From: Bdellovibrionales bacterium
GTDB lineage: Bacteria > Bdellovibrionota > UBA1018
Direction of reading: 5' to 3'
Assembly (NCBI GenBank): GCA_018266355.1
Contig: JAFEAP010000029.1
Span: 78,305 to 142,304, forward strand
Length of the DNA stretch: 64,000 nt
Shown here: in pieces, positions 48,770 to 57,995 of the stretch
Position numbering within the stretch: the stretch's first letter is position 1
Layout: each line of letters begins with the position of its first letter
The notes under the pieces: model-generated
What the model saw: only the letters and a program-made list of their open reading frames with translations
What the model was told of the DNA's origin: nothing
Database searches by the model: none
Program-made: the position numbers and the translations under genes

Positions 48770-49531
48770 GTGGCCAAGGGAGGCGCGAAGAAGCGGATCG
48801 ACGTGATCCTGGTCGAGCGCGGGCTCGTGCAGAGCCGCGAACGGGCCCAAGCGATGATCCTCGCCGGCAATGTGCTCGTCGAAGACGTTCCGTGCACGAA
48901 GGCGGGCACGAGTTTTCCCGAGGACGTCGTGATACGCCTTCGCGAGGCGGACCATCCTTATGTTTCTCGGGGCGCGTTGAAGCTGAAGGGCGCGCTCGAA
49001 ACGTTCCGCATCGACGTGAAAGACAAGCTCGCCGCGGATATCGGCGCCTCGACGGGAGGATTCACGCAGGTTCTTCTCGAAGCGGGCGTTCGAAAGGTAG
49101 TCGCGATCGACGTCGGCACGAACCAAATGGACTGGAAGATCCGGAACGATCCGCGCGTCGAATGCCTCGAGAAAGTGAATGCGAGAAACCTCACTTCGGA
49201 GATCATTCGCCAAAAAGTTGACATTGCCGTGATCGACGTTTCCTTCATCTCGCTCACGAAGATTTTCCCTTCGCTCTTCCCGTTCGTGGAAGACGCGGGA
49301 GACGTGATCTCGCTGATCAAGCCGCAGTTCGAAGCGGGGCGCGAAGAAGTCGGAAAGGGCGGAATCGTGACGTCCGAAACCGCGCGCAAGGAATCGGTCG
49401 AACGCGTGACGGATGTCGCTAAGGGGCTTGGATGGGAGCGGGTGGGCTTGATAGAATCTCCTATTACAGGGACCGATGGAAATATCGAATACCTCGCACT
49501 TTGGAAGAAGCGGCGGACGGACTCTCCTTGA
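48770..49531 (+). CDS. tlyA: TlyA-type rRNA 2'-O-methyltransferase
   Basis: S4 RNA-binding domain (RIDVILVERGLVQSRERAQ) followed by an FtsJ-like Rossmann methyltransferase (ADIGASTGGFTQVLLEAG, later IKPQFEAGREEVGKGG); 253 residues. Relatives methylate 16S C1409 and 23S C1920 and affect capreomycin susceptibility; some are also called haemolysin A. Start GTG 48770. The end overlaps the next gene by 56 bases. Confidence 0.94.
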   Translation: MAKGGAKKRIDVILVERGLVQSRERAQAMILAGNVLVEDVPCTKAGTSFPEDVVIRLREADHPYVSRGALKLKGALETFRIDVKDKLAADIGASTGGFTQVLLEAGVRKVVAIDVGTNQMDWKIRNDPRVECLEKVNARNLTSEIIRQKVDIAVIDVSFISLTKIFPSLFPFVEDAGDVISLIKPQFEAGREEVGKGGIVTSETARKESVERVTDVAKGLGWERVGLIESPITGTDGNIEYLALWKKRRTDSP

Positions 49532-50468
49532 TTGGGGTCGCGTGTGCGCGCTCGTCACCCTCCTCGCGTTCGCGGGTTGCGCGAGCGCGAGAAAACAAAC
49601 GACGCCCCCGCCGACGAACGAAGTAGCCGGCCCTCCCGAGTCGCTGAAAAATTCGGCGACGCCGGGCGAAGTTTACGGCCCGTTTCCGACGAACACCACA
49701 CCCGACGGTCCGGCGGTCGAACCTGCGGCGAATCCGGATCGCGTCGTCCTCGTTTTCGGACGCGGACTCACTCGCGGTTACGCTTACGTCGGCGTACTTC
49801 GCGCGCTCCATGATTTGAAAGTACCCGTCGGCGCCGTCTACGCGACCGAAGTCGGAGCGCTCGCGGCCGCGCTCTACTACACGCAGCCGAATCCGAACCG
49901 AATCGACTGGGCACTGCTTCGCTTCACCGAGAAAAATCTCGGCCCGACGACCGGGAAGTTTTCGCTCAGCTTGAAATCCCCGGAAGAGGAACTCGACGCT
50001 CGGCTGAAAGAAGTCTTCGGGGAAAGGCGCGTGGAGACCACCGCGGACCGTCTCCGTATCGAACTCCAAGACGCGAAATCCGGCGAACCCGTCGAAGCGA
50101 GAAGCGGCGAACTCTGGCGGGCGATCCGTGGAGCGCTCGCCGGTGGAAACGGCTTCGGCCCCGCCGATTTGGAGGGTCGCGAAGTGAAGGTTTCCGCTCG
50201 GCGAATCGGAGACGAGTTCCGAGTCGCCCAGCAGGCGGAACGCTATCCGATCATCGTCGTCTCCGTGGGTGACGCGCCTTCGGAATCCCTTCGGAAGCTC
50301 GTCGCCGACGGCAAGGCCACCCTCATCCATGTCCCGCTCGCCGGGATCGACGACCTCGACTTGAAACAACGGAATCGCGCGGTTTTCGCCGGGAAAAGTG
50401 CCGTAAACAAGGCCGCCCCGGAAATCCTCGCGCTCATCGGTAAAGCTCCCGAGCGGAAGGCGGAGTAA
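49476..50468 (+). CDS. Patatin-like lipoprotein lacking the nucleophile Ser
   Basis: A 330-residue lipoprotein: signal with hydrophobic core (CALVTLLAFAG) and Cys35 lipobox. Residues 90-140 follow the patatin start: a strand VVLVFGRG (oxyanion loop GGGGxRG appears as GRGLTRG), helix YAYVGVLRALHDL and strand VGAVYATEVGALAAALYY. Where patatins have GTSxGA, this has ATEVGA, so the catalytic Ser is Glu125. The later Asp-Gly dyad is not found. A binding or scaffold role, not hydrolysis, is more likely. Start ATG 49476 with AGGGAC upstream; overlaps tlyA by 56 bases. PBP1A follows nine bases after. Confidence 0.78.
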   Translation: MEISNTSHFGRSGGRTLLDWGRVCALVTLLAFAGCASARKQTTPPPTNEVAGPPESLKNSATPGEVYGPFPTNTTPDGPAVEPAANPDRVVLVFGRGLTRGYAYVGVLRALHDLKVPVGAVYATEVGALAAALYYTQPNPNRIDWALLRFTEKNLGPTTGKFSLSLKSPEEELDARLKEVFGERRVETTADRLRIELQDAKSGEPVEARSGELWRAIRGALAGGNGFGPADLEGREVKVSARRIGDEFRVAQQAERYPIIVVSVGDAPSESLRKLVADGKATLIHVPLAGIDDLDLKQRNRAVFAGKSAVNKAAPEILALIGKAPERKAE

Positions 50469-50476
50469 ACGGCATC

Positions 50477-53083
50477 ATGGGCGGCATCCTGAAAACACTC
50501 ATCAAATGGGGCTTCCTGGCGGCGATCGTCGGCTCGATCCTGGTCACGATCGTCGGCGGCGGAGCGTTCTGGTATTTCTCGCGAAGCCTGCCCGACATCA
50601 TCACCGTCGCGGATTACCGACCCGCGATCGTTTCCCAAGTCGTCGCGACCCAAGGTACTCCCGCGGTCATCGGCGAGTTCTACAAGGAACGCCGCTACCT
50701 CATCCCCTACGAAAAAATTCCGGAAAAACTCGTCCAAGCGTTCATCTCCGCCGAAGACGACCAGTTCTTCACCCACCAGGGGGTGAACCTCGCCTCGATC
50801 CTTCGCGCGGCCTTCGCGAACTTCCGGGCCGGCCACGTCGTCCAAGGGGGCAGCACGATCACCCAACAGGTCGCGAAGTCGCTCCTCCTCACTCCCGAAC
50901 GGAGTTTCGTGCGTAAGGCGAAGGAGCTCATCCTCGCGAACCAGATCGAGCGCAATCTCACGAAACAGCAGATCCTCTACCTCTACTTGAATCAGATTTA
51001 TCTCGGCCACGGATCCTATGGTGTCCAAGCGGCGGCGAAGGTTTACTTCGACAAGGACGTCTCGAACCTCGACGTCGCCGAGTGCGCGATGATCGCCGGG
51101 ATGCCCCAAGCGCCCGGAAAATATTCGCCCCACTTGAATCCGAAGAAGGCGAAGGATCGCCAGCTTTACGTGCTTCGCCGAATGTACGAAAACCGTTACC
51201 TGAAGCAGGACGAGTACGAGGAAGCGGCGAAGGAGAAGCTCAAGGTTCACGGCGAATTCGACGTGAACACGAAGTACAGCCCGTATTATATCGAGACCCT
51301 GCGCCGGATGCTCGTCGAGAAATACGGCGACCGCGCGGTCTACGAGGACGGCCTCCAGGTCACCGTCGACATCGATCCGGAACTCATGAAATCAGCCGGT
51401 AAGTCCGTGCGGGAAGGCTTGCGCGCGATCGACCGTCGGAACGGATTCCGCGGGCCGGTAAAGAAACTGAAGACGGACGAGGAAATCTCGAAGTGGGTCG
51501 CCGACGCGAGGATCAAACTCGTGATCGACGAACTCGGCTACGACGTTCTCCTGCCCGACGGCGTGATCGACACGCTCGAGGCGGTGAAGTTCGCCGGGCT
51601 GAAATCGGAAGCCGATCTCCTGAAGGTCGACGAGATTTATCAGGGCGTCGTGACGAGCCTCGATCCGAAGGCGAAAATCGCGATCGTGAACGTCGGATCG
51701 GTGAAGACGGAACTCCCGGTCTCGGAACTCACGTGGGCGAAGCCCGGCGTCACCCAACCGGCCCAGGTCCTCCAGAGGGGCGATGTCGTCCAGGTCCGCG
51801 TGATCAAACACGACGGCAAGGACGGCGAACGTGTCGTCGTCGGTCTCGACCAGGACACCGAAATCCAAGGCGCGCTCTTCGCGATGAACGCTCACACCGG
51901 GCAAGTTCTCGCCGTCGAGGGCGGATTCAGCTTCGCGAAATCCGAGTTCAACCGCGCCCTCCAAGCCCAGCGTCAGATGGGCTCCGCGTTCAAGCCGATG
52001 ATTTTCTCGGCTGCTCTCGAAAAGGGATACACCCCGGCGTCGATCATCGTCGACGCGCCGATCGTCTATAACGACGATGAATCCGGGAAGTGGAAGCCGG
52101 CGAACTTCGAGGAAAAATTCTACGGCGACACCACCTTCCGGCAGGCCCTCATCAAGTCGCGGAACATCCCCACGATCAAGATCGTCCAGGACGTCGGCAT
52201 TCCGTACGTTACGGAGTTCGGAAAGCGCGTCGGAATGCCGACCGCGTTTCCGAAGGACCTCTCGATTTCCCTCGGTTCGGCCACGATTTCGCTCGCCGAA
52301 CTCACGAAAGCCTACGCGATTTTTCCGCGCTACGGCCAGAAGATCGAGCCGATCTACTTCTCGATGGTAAAAGACCGCGACGGAAAACTCCTCGAAGAGA
52401 ACACCCCGAAACCGGTGAAATCGATCCCCGAGATCATGAAGGAAGTCGCCGCGGAAACCGTCGCGCCCGCGCGAACCGAGGCCGTGGCCGAAGCGCGTTC
52501 GCCGGGCGAGGAAGCCGCGCCCGCGCCGAGCCCGACGCCGATTTCGAGCGCTCCGAACCTTCCGACCTATCCGCTCCGCGCGGATCCGAACCAGGTCCTC
52601 GATCCGCGAATCGCGTTCGTCGCGAGCCACTTGATGAAGGAAGTCGTGAGTTACGGTACCGGAGCGGGAGCGAAGCAGCTCGGTCGCCCGGCGGCCGGGA
52701 AAACGGGAACGACGAACGATTACCAAGACGCCTGGTTCATGGGTTTCACGGCGAACGTCGTGGCCGGAGCGTGGGTCGGTTACGATACGAACAAGCAGAT
52801 CGGAAAAGGCGAGACGGGAGCTCGCGCCGCGTTGCCGATTTGGCTCGATTTCATGAAAGAGGCCGTCAAAAACACGCCGGAATCGGATTTCGAAGTCCCG
52901 CCGGGCGTCGTTTTCGCCTCGATCCATCCCCAAACCGGGAAGCTCGCTCCGCCGAACGCGTCCTACGCGATCAAGGAGGCGTTCCTCGAGGGCACCGAAC
53001 CGAAAGAGTCGGGATCCGTCGGAAACGGAAACGCCCAGCCGGCGCGCTCCACCGGGGATTTCCTTAAAGAAGACATCGAATAA
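50477..53083 (+). CDS. mrcA: Class A penicillin-binding protein (PBP1A)
   Basis: Bifunctional murein synthase, 868 residues. N-terminal anchor (FLAAIVGSILVTIVGGGAF), glycosyltransferase motifs EDDQFFTHQG and QGGSTITQQVAKS, then an OB-like insert, and transpeptidase motifs SAFK (Ser nucleophile), SRN and KTGTTND. A Pro/Ala/Glu-rich linker separates part of the transpeptidase domain. Start ATG 50477. Between the patatin-like lipoprotein and the TonB-like gene, which may share regulation. Confidence 0.95.
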   Translation: MGGILKTLIKWGFLAAIVGSILVTIVGGGAFWYFSRSLPDIITVADYRPAIVSQVVATQGTPAVIGEFYKERRYLIPYEKIPEKLVQAFISAEDDQFFTHQGVNLASILRAAFANFRAGHVVQGGSTITQQVAKSLLLTPERSFVRKAKELILANQIERNLTKQQILYLYLNQIYLGHGSYGVQAAAKVYFDKDVSNLDVAECAMIAGMPQAPGKYSPHLNPKKAKDRQLYVLRRMYENRYLKQDEYEEAAKEKLKVHGEFDVNTKYSPYYIETLRRMLVEKYGDRAVYEDGLQVTVDIDPELMKSAGKSVREGLRAIDRRNGFRGPVKKLKTDEEISKWVADARIKLVIDELGYDVLLPDGVIDTLEAVKFAGLKSEADLLKVDEIYQGVVTSLDPKAKIAIVNVGSVKTELPVSELTWAKPGVTQPAQVLQRGDVVQVRVIKHDGKDGERVVVGLDQDTEIQGALFAMNAHTGQVLAVEGGFSFAKSEFNRALQAQRQMGSAFKPMIFSAALEKGYTPASIIVDAPIVYNDDESGKWKPANFEEKFYGDTTFRQALIKSRNIPTIKIVQDVGIPYVTEFGKRVGMPTAFPKDLSISLGSATISLAELTKAYAIFPRYGQKIEPIYFSMVKDRDGKLLEENTPKPVKSIPEIMKEVAAETVAPARTEAVAEARSPGEEAAPAPSPTPISSAPNLPTYPLRADPNQVLDPRIAFVASHLMKEVVSYGTGAGAKQLGRPAAGKTGTTNDYQDAWFMGFTANVVAGAWVGYDTNKQIGKGETGARAALPIWLDFMKEAVKNTPESDFEVPPGVVFASIHPQTGKLAPPNASYAIKEAFLEGTEPKESGSVGNGNAQPARSTGDFLKEDIE

Positions 53084-53100
53084 CCCCGAATAGTTCCTTG

Positions 53101-53994
53101 ATGGGAACTATACGGAAATTATCGCCATCATTCTTATCGTCCGTCCTCCTTCACGGACTTTTCCTCCTGATGTGGGCGTTCATCGCGACCCACTCGCCGA
53201 CGACCTCGGCGCCGCGGGAGAACAAGTACATCCTCGTCGAGGTCGACCCGATCTCGAAGACGAACGAGAAGTCGAAGAGCACCCAAGTCGTCCAAACCGA
53301 GAAGGGCGCGCGCACCCAGGACGTCGCTCCGGACGCGTTCCTCGGCGAGCAGAATCAGCGGGTCGAGAAGCAGTCGGTTTCCGTCGCGAAGAACGGGACG
53401 GCCCCGAAGGCGTCGCGTCCCGCGAAGCAAACGAAAGAAGCGACCGAGGCGTCCACGACGAAAGAGACCGTCCCACCGAAGGGCGTGATCACCGCGACCG
53501 GCGCGCTCGCGAAGTTCGGCATCGCGATCGGAAACGGCAAGGAAGAATCGCCGAAGCCCCAGGCCGCTCCGAATCCGATCGAAGAGGGTTCCATGACCGC
53601 GCAGGCACGCGGCGAATACGTCAAAGGGTTCAAAGAAGGCGAAAAGACGATGCTCAATACGCGCGAGTTCGTCTTCTACGGATATTTCCAACGCATCCGC
53701 GAGAAGCTCGACCGCGCGTGGGAAAAATCGCTCCGCGAGCAACTCATGAAGTACTACTACCGCGGCCGTCAGCTCGCGAGCGAAACGGATTACGTGAGTC
53801 AACTCCTCGTCTCGCTGGACAAGGACGGTCACGTGACGAAAGTCCAAATCATCGGGTCCGCGGGAACCACCGACCTCGACGAAGCGGCGACGAAGGCGTT
53901 CAATGACGCGGGACCGTTTCCGAATCCGCCCTCGGGGCTCGTCGATACGGGCGGCCAAGTCCTGGTGCGCTGGGACTTCGTCCTGAAAACTTAA
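53101..53994 (+). CDS. TonB-like energy-transducing protein
   Basis: 297 residues: N-terminal anchor (SFLSSVLLHGLFLLMWAFI), a long Lys/Glu/Thr/Pro-rich linker, and a C-terminal TonB-type domain (VSLDKDGHVTKVQIIGSAG, DLDEAATKAFNDAGPFPNPP). The end matches TonB C-terminal folds. ExbB and ExbD are not in the window. Start ATG 53101; a TTG at 53098 precedes it. It follows pbp1A by 17 bases. Confidence 0.82.
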   Translation: MGTIRKLSPSFLSSVLLHGLFLLMWAFIATHSPTTSAPRENKYILVEVDPISKTNEKSKSTQVVQTEKGARTQDVAPDAFLGEQNQRVEKQSVSVAKNGTAPKASRPAKQTKEATEASTTKETVPPKGVITATGALAKFGIAIGNGKEESPKPQAAPNPIEEGSMTAQARGEYVKGFKEGEKTMLNTREFVFYGYFQRIREKLDRAWEKSLREQLMKYYYRGRQLASETDYVSQLLVSLDKDGHVTKVQIIGSAGTTDLDEAATKAFNDAGPFPNPPSGLVDTGGQVLVRWDFVLKT

Positions 53995-54031
53995 GCCGGC
54001 GCTTCACACACTGAAGTTCAGATAGCGAGGC

Positions 54032-54316
54032 TTAGTTCGAAAGCTTCAGACGCTCGACGCCCTCGGAAACGAGGTAATCCGTCCAGAGGCGGTCCATACG
54101 GCGGAAGGTGCGGATCATCTCGCGCGCCGCTTCAATTTCCGAAATACCCTGATCTCCGGCGAGGAGTTGGATCGACTGGAGAATCGCACCGAAGCCCGGC
54201 GACTCCATGAGTGCGTGAATTTCGCCCGCGGCGTCCGGTTTCGTTTCGGCGTGCGAGGACACGAGCGCGGTATTGAAAATCTGATTCAGGCGATCACGTT
54301 GCGCTGAATCGTTCAT
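54032..54316 (-). CDS. Small protein of unknown function
   Basis: 94 residues, mostly helical (RLNQIFNTALVSS, SEIEAAREMIRTFRRMDRLW). No signal, membrane segment or known motif. Start ATG 54316 (MNDSAQ) is preferred; ATG 54355 is in frame but has no ribosome binding site. It converges with the TonB-like gene. Confidence 0.6.
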   Translation of the reverse strand: MNDSAQRDRLNQIFNTALVSSHAETKPDAAGEIHALMESPGFGAILQSIQLLAGDQGISEIEAAREMIRTFRRMDRLWTDYLVSEGVERLKLSN

Positions 54317-54553
54317 CTCAATTTTGGTTTCCGGTTGGGAATGAGGATTCCACATGAAGAAAATCGAAGGTCCTGCGGTTCGCTTTATTCAACGGTTGAT
54401 TCAACGTCTGCGTCTGCTGTCGGAGCGAACGCCAATTTAGCCAAATCCTTTTTTTTCTCAAGGGCGCTCGGAGAAATATTTGGTCAAGATCGAAATCCGC
54501 CAGTGGAACAAAAACTTTCCGATTGATAGAGTCTGAAAAAACAGGGGTTTTCT
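54317..54553. promoter_or_regulatory. Upstream region of gcvP with TCAAC repeats
   Basis: 237 bases. ATTCAACG occurs at 54387-54394 and 54399-54406 (12-bp period), and the first copy forms a palindrome TCAACGGTTGA. CGTCTG is repeated in tandem at 54405-54416. These may be an operator. No glycine-riboswitch core was recognised. A good -10/-35 pair is not evident. Confidence 0.35.
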
Positions 54554-57415
54554 ATGCAAAATACGGATTCGCATCCTTCGGTCGAAACCTTCGAAGCTCG
54601 GCACATCGGATTAAATTCGGAGTCCGAAGCGCAGCTCCTCCAAACGCTCGGCGTGAAGTCGATCGCGACGCTGATCGATCAGACCATTCCGGCCGGAATT
54701 CGAATGAAAGGCGCGTTGAAGTTAGCGAAACCGTTCTCGGAAGCGGAGGCGATCGCCTCGATTCGGGAGATCGCCGAACAAAATGAAGTTTACCGCTCAT
54801 TCATCGGCATGGGTTACGTCGATACGCGCGTGCCCGCGGTCATCTTGAGGAATATCCTCGAAAATCCGGGCTGGTACACGCAGTACACGCCGTACCAGGC
54901 CGAGATCGCACAGGGACGACTTGAAGCGCTCTTGAATTTCCAGACGATGATCATGGACTTCACCGGCTTCGCGATCGCGAACGCGTCGCTCCTCGACGAG
55001 GGAACGGCGGCGGCCGAAGCGATGGCGATGGCGTACGCGATCCAGGGTCGCGACGCGACGAAGGCGTTCTTCATCGCCTCGGATTGCCACCCCCAAACGA
55101 TCGCCGTCGTGCAGACGCGTGCGAAGTACGCGGGCATCCGCACCATCGTCGCGAAACCCGAGGAGTTTTCCTTCTCGACGCCGATCTTCGGCGCGCTCCT
55201 CCAGTACCCGAACACCTTCGGCGCGGTCGTCGACCCGTCCGCATGGATCAAGCGGGCGCACGACCAGGGAGCGCTCGTCACGCTCGCGTGCGACTTGATG
55301 GCTCTCGTGCTCTTGAAGTCCCCCGCCGAGCTCGGAGCGGACTTCGCGGTGGGCAATACGCAGTGTTTCGGGGTGCCGATGGGGTTCGGCGGTCCGCACG
55401 CGGCGTTTCTCGGAACGAAAGACGAGTACAAACGGCAGATGCCGGGACGGATCGTGGGCGTGTCGAAGGACGCGCTCGGAAAACCGGCGATCCGACTCGC
55501 GCTTCAGACTCGCGAACAACACATTCGACGCGACAAGGCGACGTCTAATATATGCACCGCGCAAGTTTTGCTCGCGATCATGGCCTCAATGTACGCCGTT
55601 TACCACGGGCCGAAGGGCGTGCGGGAGATCGCGTCGAAAATCCATGAGAGGACGGGACTCCTCGCGGCCGCGTTAAAATCGCTCGGCTACGCCGTCGGCG
55701 AAACGTTCTTCAACACGCTCACCGTGGGCGGCGCGGATGCGACGAAAATTCACGCGGCGGCCGCGGCGAGGAAGATGAATTTCCGCGCGATCGACGGCAC
55801 GAACGTCGGCATCACGCTCGACGAAACCGCGACGCTCGAAGACCTGAAGGCGATCGTCGCCGTCTTCGGCGAGGCGAAAGGAAAAACCGCCTCGCTCGCC
55901 GCTTCCGCGAAGTCGGGCATCCCGTCGGCACTCGACCGCGCGAGTCCGGTGCTCACTCACCCCGTGTTCAACCGCCACCATTCCGAAACCGAGATGCTAC
56001 GCTACATCACTCGGCTCCAGGGGAAAGACCTCTCGCTCGCCCAGTCGATGATCGCGCTCGGTTCGTGCACGATGAAGCTGAACGCGACGACCGAGATGCT
56101 TCCGGTGACTTGGCCGGAGTTCGGTCGCATCCACCCGTTCGCGCCGGAAGCGCAGTGGACCGGCTACAAGAAAATGCTCACCGAACTCGAATCGCAGCTC
56201 GCGGAGATCACCGGCTTCGACGCGATCTCGCTCCAGCCGAACGCCGGTTCGCAAGGCGAGTACGCGGGTCTGCTCGCGATCCGGAAATTCCAGGAAGCGA
56301 AGGGCGAAGCGAATCGCGACGTTTGTCTCATTCCGTCCTCCGCGCACGGAACGAACCCGGCGTCGGCGGTGATGGCGGGACTGAAGGTCGTCGTCGTGGC
56401 GTGCGATTCGAACGGGAACGTCGACCTCGGCGACCTGCGCGAGAAAGCGGCGACGCACGCGAAGAACCTCTCGGCGCTCATGGTGACGTATCCCTCGACT
56501 CACGGCGTGTTCGAGGAGAGCATCCGCGAGATCTGCGAGATCGTGCACAAGGCGGGCGGCCAAGTCTACATGGACGGCGCGAACATGAACGCGCAGGTGG
56601 GCCTCTGTCGTCCGGGTGACTTCGGAGCGGACGTTTGTCACCTGAACCTCCATAAGACGTTCTGCATCCCGCACGGCGGCGGCGGTCCGGGCATGGGTCC
56701 GATCGGCGTGAAGGCGCACCTCGCGCCCCACCTCCCGAATCATCCGCTCGTGAAAGTCGGCGGGAAAGACTCCTGCGGAGCGGTTTCGGCCGCGCCATAC
56801 GGTAGCGCTTCGATCCTGCCGATCCCGTATCTCTATATCCAGATGATGGGGGCGGACGGACTCCGTCGCGCGACCGAGTCCGCGATCCTGAGCGCGAATT
56901 ACGTCGCGAAGAAACTCGAGCCGCACTATCCCGTCCTTTACAAGGGCAAGCACGGATTCGTCGCGCACGAGTGCATCGTCGACCTACGGCCGCTGAAGGA
57001 AACGAGCGGCGTCGAAGTCGAGGACGTCGCGAAGCGGCTGATGGATTACGGATTCCACGCGCCGACGATTTCGTTCCCGGTTCCGGGCACGATGATGATC
57101 GAGCCGACGGAGAGCGAGTCGAAAGCCGAGCTCGATCGGTTCGTCGAGGCGATGGCGAAGATCCGCGAGGAAATCCGCGAGATCGAAACCGGAAAGGCCG
57201 ATCGGAAGAACAACCTGCTCAAGAACGCGCCCCACACCGCGGAGATGATCGCCGCCGACGCTTGGGATCGTCCGTACTCGCGCTCGCGCGCGGTCTATCC
57301 GGCGGAGTGGATCCGCGACGGGAAATTCTGGCCGGCGGTCGCGCGGATCGACAACGTCTACGGCGAGAGGAACCTCGTGTGCGCTTGTCCGCCGATCGAA
57401 GAGTATTCGAGTTAG
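54554..57415 (+). CDS. gcvP: Glycine dehydrogenase (decarboxylating), P protein
   Basis: PLP enzyme that decarboxylates glycine and passes the aminomethyl group to lipoyl-GcvH. It is 953 residues, the undivided (GcvPA-GcvPB fused) form. N-terminal [31 protein letters not shown] and the PLP lysine in [17 protein letters not shown] are diagnostic. Start ATG 54554 with AGGGG seven bases upstream. gcvT, gcvH and folD lie on the other strand 1.5-4 kb further on, separated by two envelope genes. Confidence 0.97.
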   Translation: MQNTDSHPSVETFEARHIGLNSESEAQLLQTLGVKSIATLIDQTIPAGIRMKGALKLAKPFSEAEAIASIREIAEQNEVYRSFIGMGYVDTRVPAVILRNILENPGWYTQYTPYQAEIAQGRLEALLNFQTMIMDFTGFAIANASLLDEGTAAAEAMAMAYAIQGRDATKAFFIASDCHPQTIAVVQTRAKYAGIRTIVAKPEEFSFSTPIFGALLQYPNTFGAVVDPSAWIKRAHDQGALVTLACDLMALVLLKSPAELGADFAVGNTQCFGVPMGFGGPHAAFLGTKDEYKRQMPGRIVGVSKDALGKPAIRLALQTREQHIRRDKATSNICTAQVLLAIMASMYAVYHGPKGVREIASKIHERTGLLAAALKSLGYAVGETFFNTLTVGGADATKIHAAAAARKMNFRAIDGTNVGITLDETATLEDLKAIVAVFGEAKGKTASLAASAKSGIPSALDRASPVLTHPVFNRHHSETEMLRYITRLQGKDLSLAQSMIALGSCTMKLNATTEMLPVTWPEFGRIHPFAPEAQWTGYKKMLTELESQLAEITGFDAISLQPNAGSQGEYAGLLAIRKFQEAKGEANRDVCLIPSSAHGTNPASAVMAGLKVVVVACDSNGNVDLGDLREKAATHAKNLSALMVTYPSTHGVFEESIREICEIVHKAGGQVYMDGANMNAQVGLCRPGDFGADVCHLNLHKTFCIPHGGGGPGMGPIGVKAHLAPHLPNHPLVKVGGKDSCGAVSAAPYGSASILPIPYLYIQMMGADGLRRATESAILSANYVAKKLEPHYPVLYKGKHGFVAHECIVDLRPLKETSGVEVEDVAKRLMDYGFHAPTISFPVPGTMMIEPTESESKAELDRFVEAMAKIREEIREIETGKADRKNNLLKNAPHTAEMIAADAWDRPYSRSRAVYPAEWIRDGKFWPAVARIDNVYGERNLVCACPPIEEYSS

Positions 57416-57418
57416 GCC

Positions 57419-57829
57419 CTATCGGCACTTTCCTTCATCGACGCGATATCCGGTGCTCGTCAGTTTCGGAGTCAGCCGAACGCAGGAAGTTCCGTAATCG
57501 GGAAGATATGCCCAACCGTAATTTTTCGCCTGATCACAGTTCGCATCTTCCACGCGGTAACCGGTACTGTCTCCTTTCGGAGTGATCCGGCAGCAAGAAA
57601 CTCCGAAAGGGTCGGAAAGATTGCACCACCCGTAGGTTTCCGGCCGGTCGCAGACGTAGTCGTCCACGCGGTAACCGGTGTTGTCGCCCTCCGGCGTGAT
57701 CCGCATACAGGAAGTTCCGTAAGTGGGGTGGTTATACCAGCCGGTCGATCCCGAGTAATAAAGGGGATCTTGGGCAAAGCAAAGGTTCGAAGCCAGCAGG
57801 ACGATCAAGGCGAAGAATTTCAATGTCAT
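57419..57829 (-). CDS. Small secreted Cys-rich protein with three repeats
   Basis: 136 residues: signal peptide (MTLKFFALIVLLASNLCFA, cleavage near residue 19), then three tandem repeats of about 37 residues (30-66, 67-104, 105-136). Each follows GW, a Pro, a Tyr/Phe-Gly, SC, R(I/L)TP, TGYRV(D/E) and a final Cys. Cysteines are at 41/60, 79/98 and 116/135, one pair per repeat, with extra Cys69 and Cys80 in the middle repeat. The domain is not recognised. Its stop lies three bases after the gcvP stop on the other strand. Confidence 0.75.
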   Translation of the reverse strand: MTLKFFALIVLLASNLCFAQDPLYYSGSTGWYNHPTYGTSCMRITPEGDNTGYRVDDYVCDRPETYGWCNLSDPFGVSCCRITPKGDSTGYRVEDANCDQAKNYGWAYLPDYGTSCVRLTPKLTSTGYRVDEGKCR

Positions 57830-57995
57830 GGTTGGATCTCGGGCGTGGGAAAAACCATCCCTAAAGCAGGTCGCATACCAGCTCCGTAAGCGTCCATGCT
57901 ATGCCCAGGTTCCCGTAGAGCGCGGTTTCGGTTCGGGGGACCGTCGAGAACTTGGGTAAGTGTAAAACCTTCAGTCAGTGAATCGGGTCGCCGAT

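Noticed and set aside
54317-54553. Glycine riboswitch before gcvP
   Set aside because: The conserved tandem-aptamer core sequences were not found by eye; only short repeats are present.
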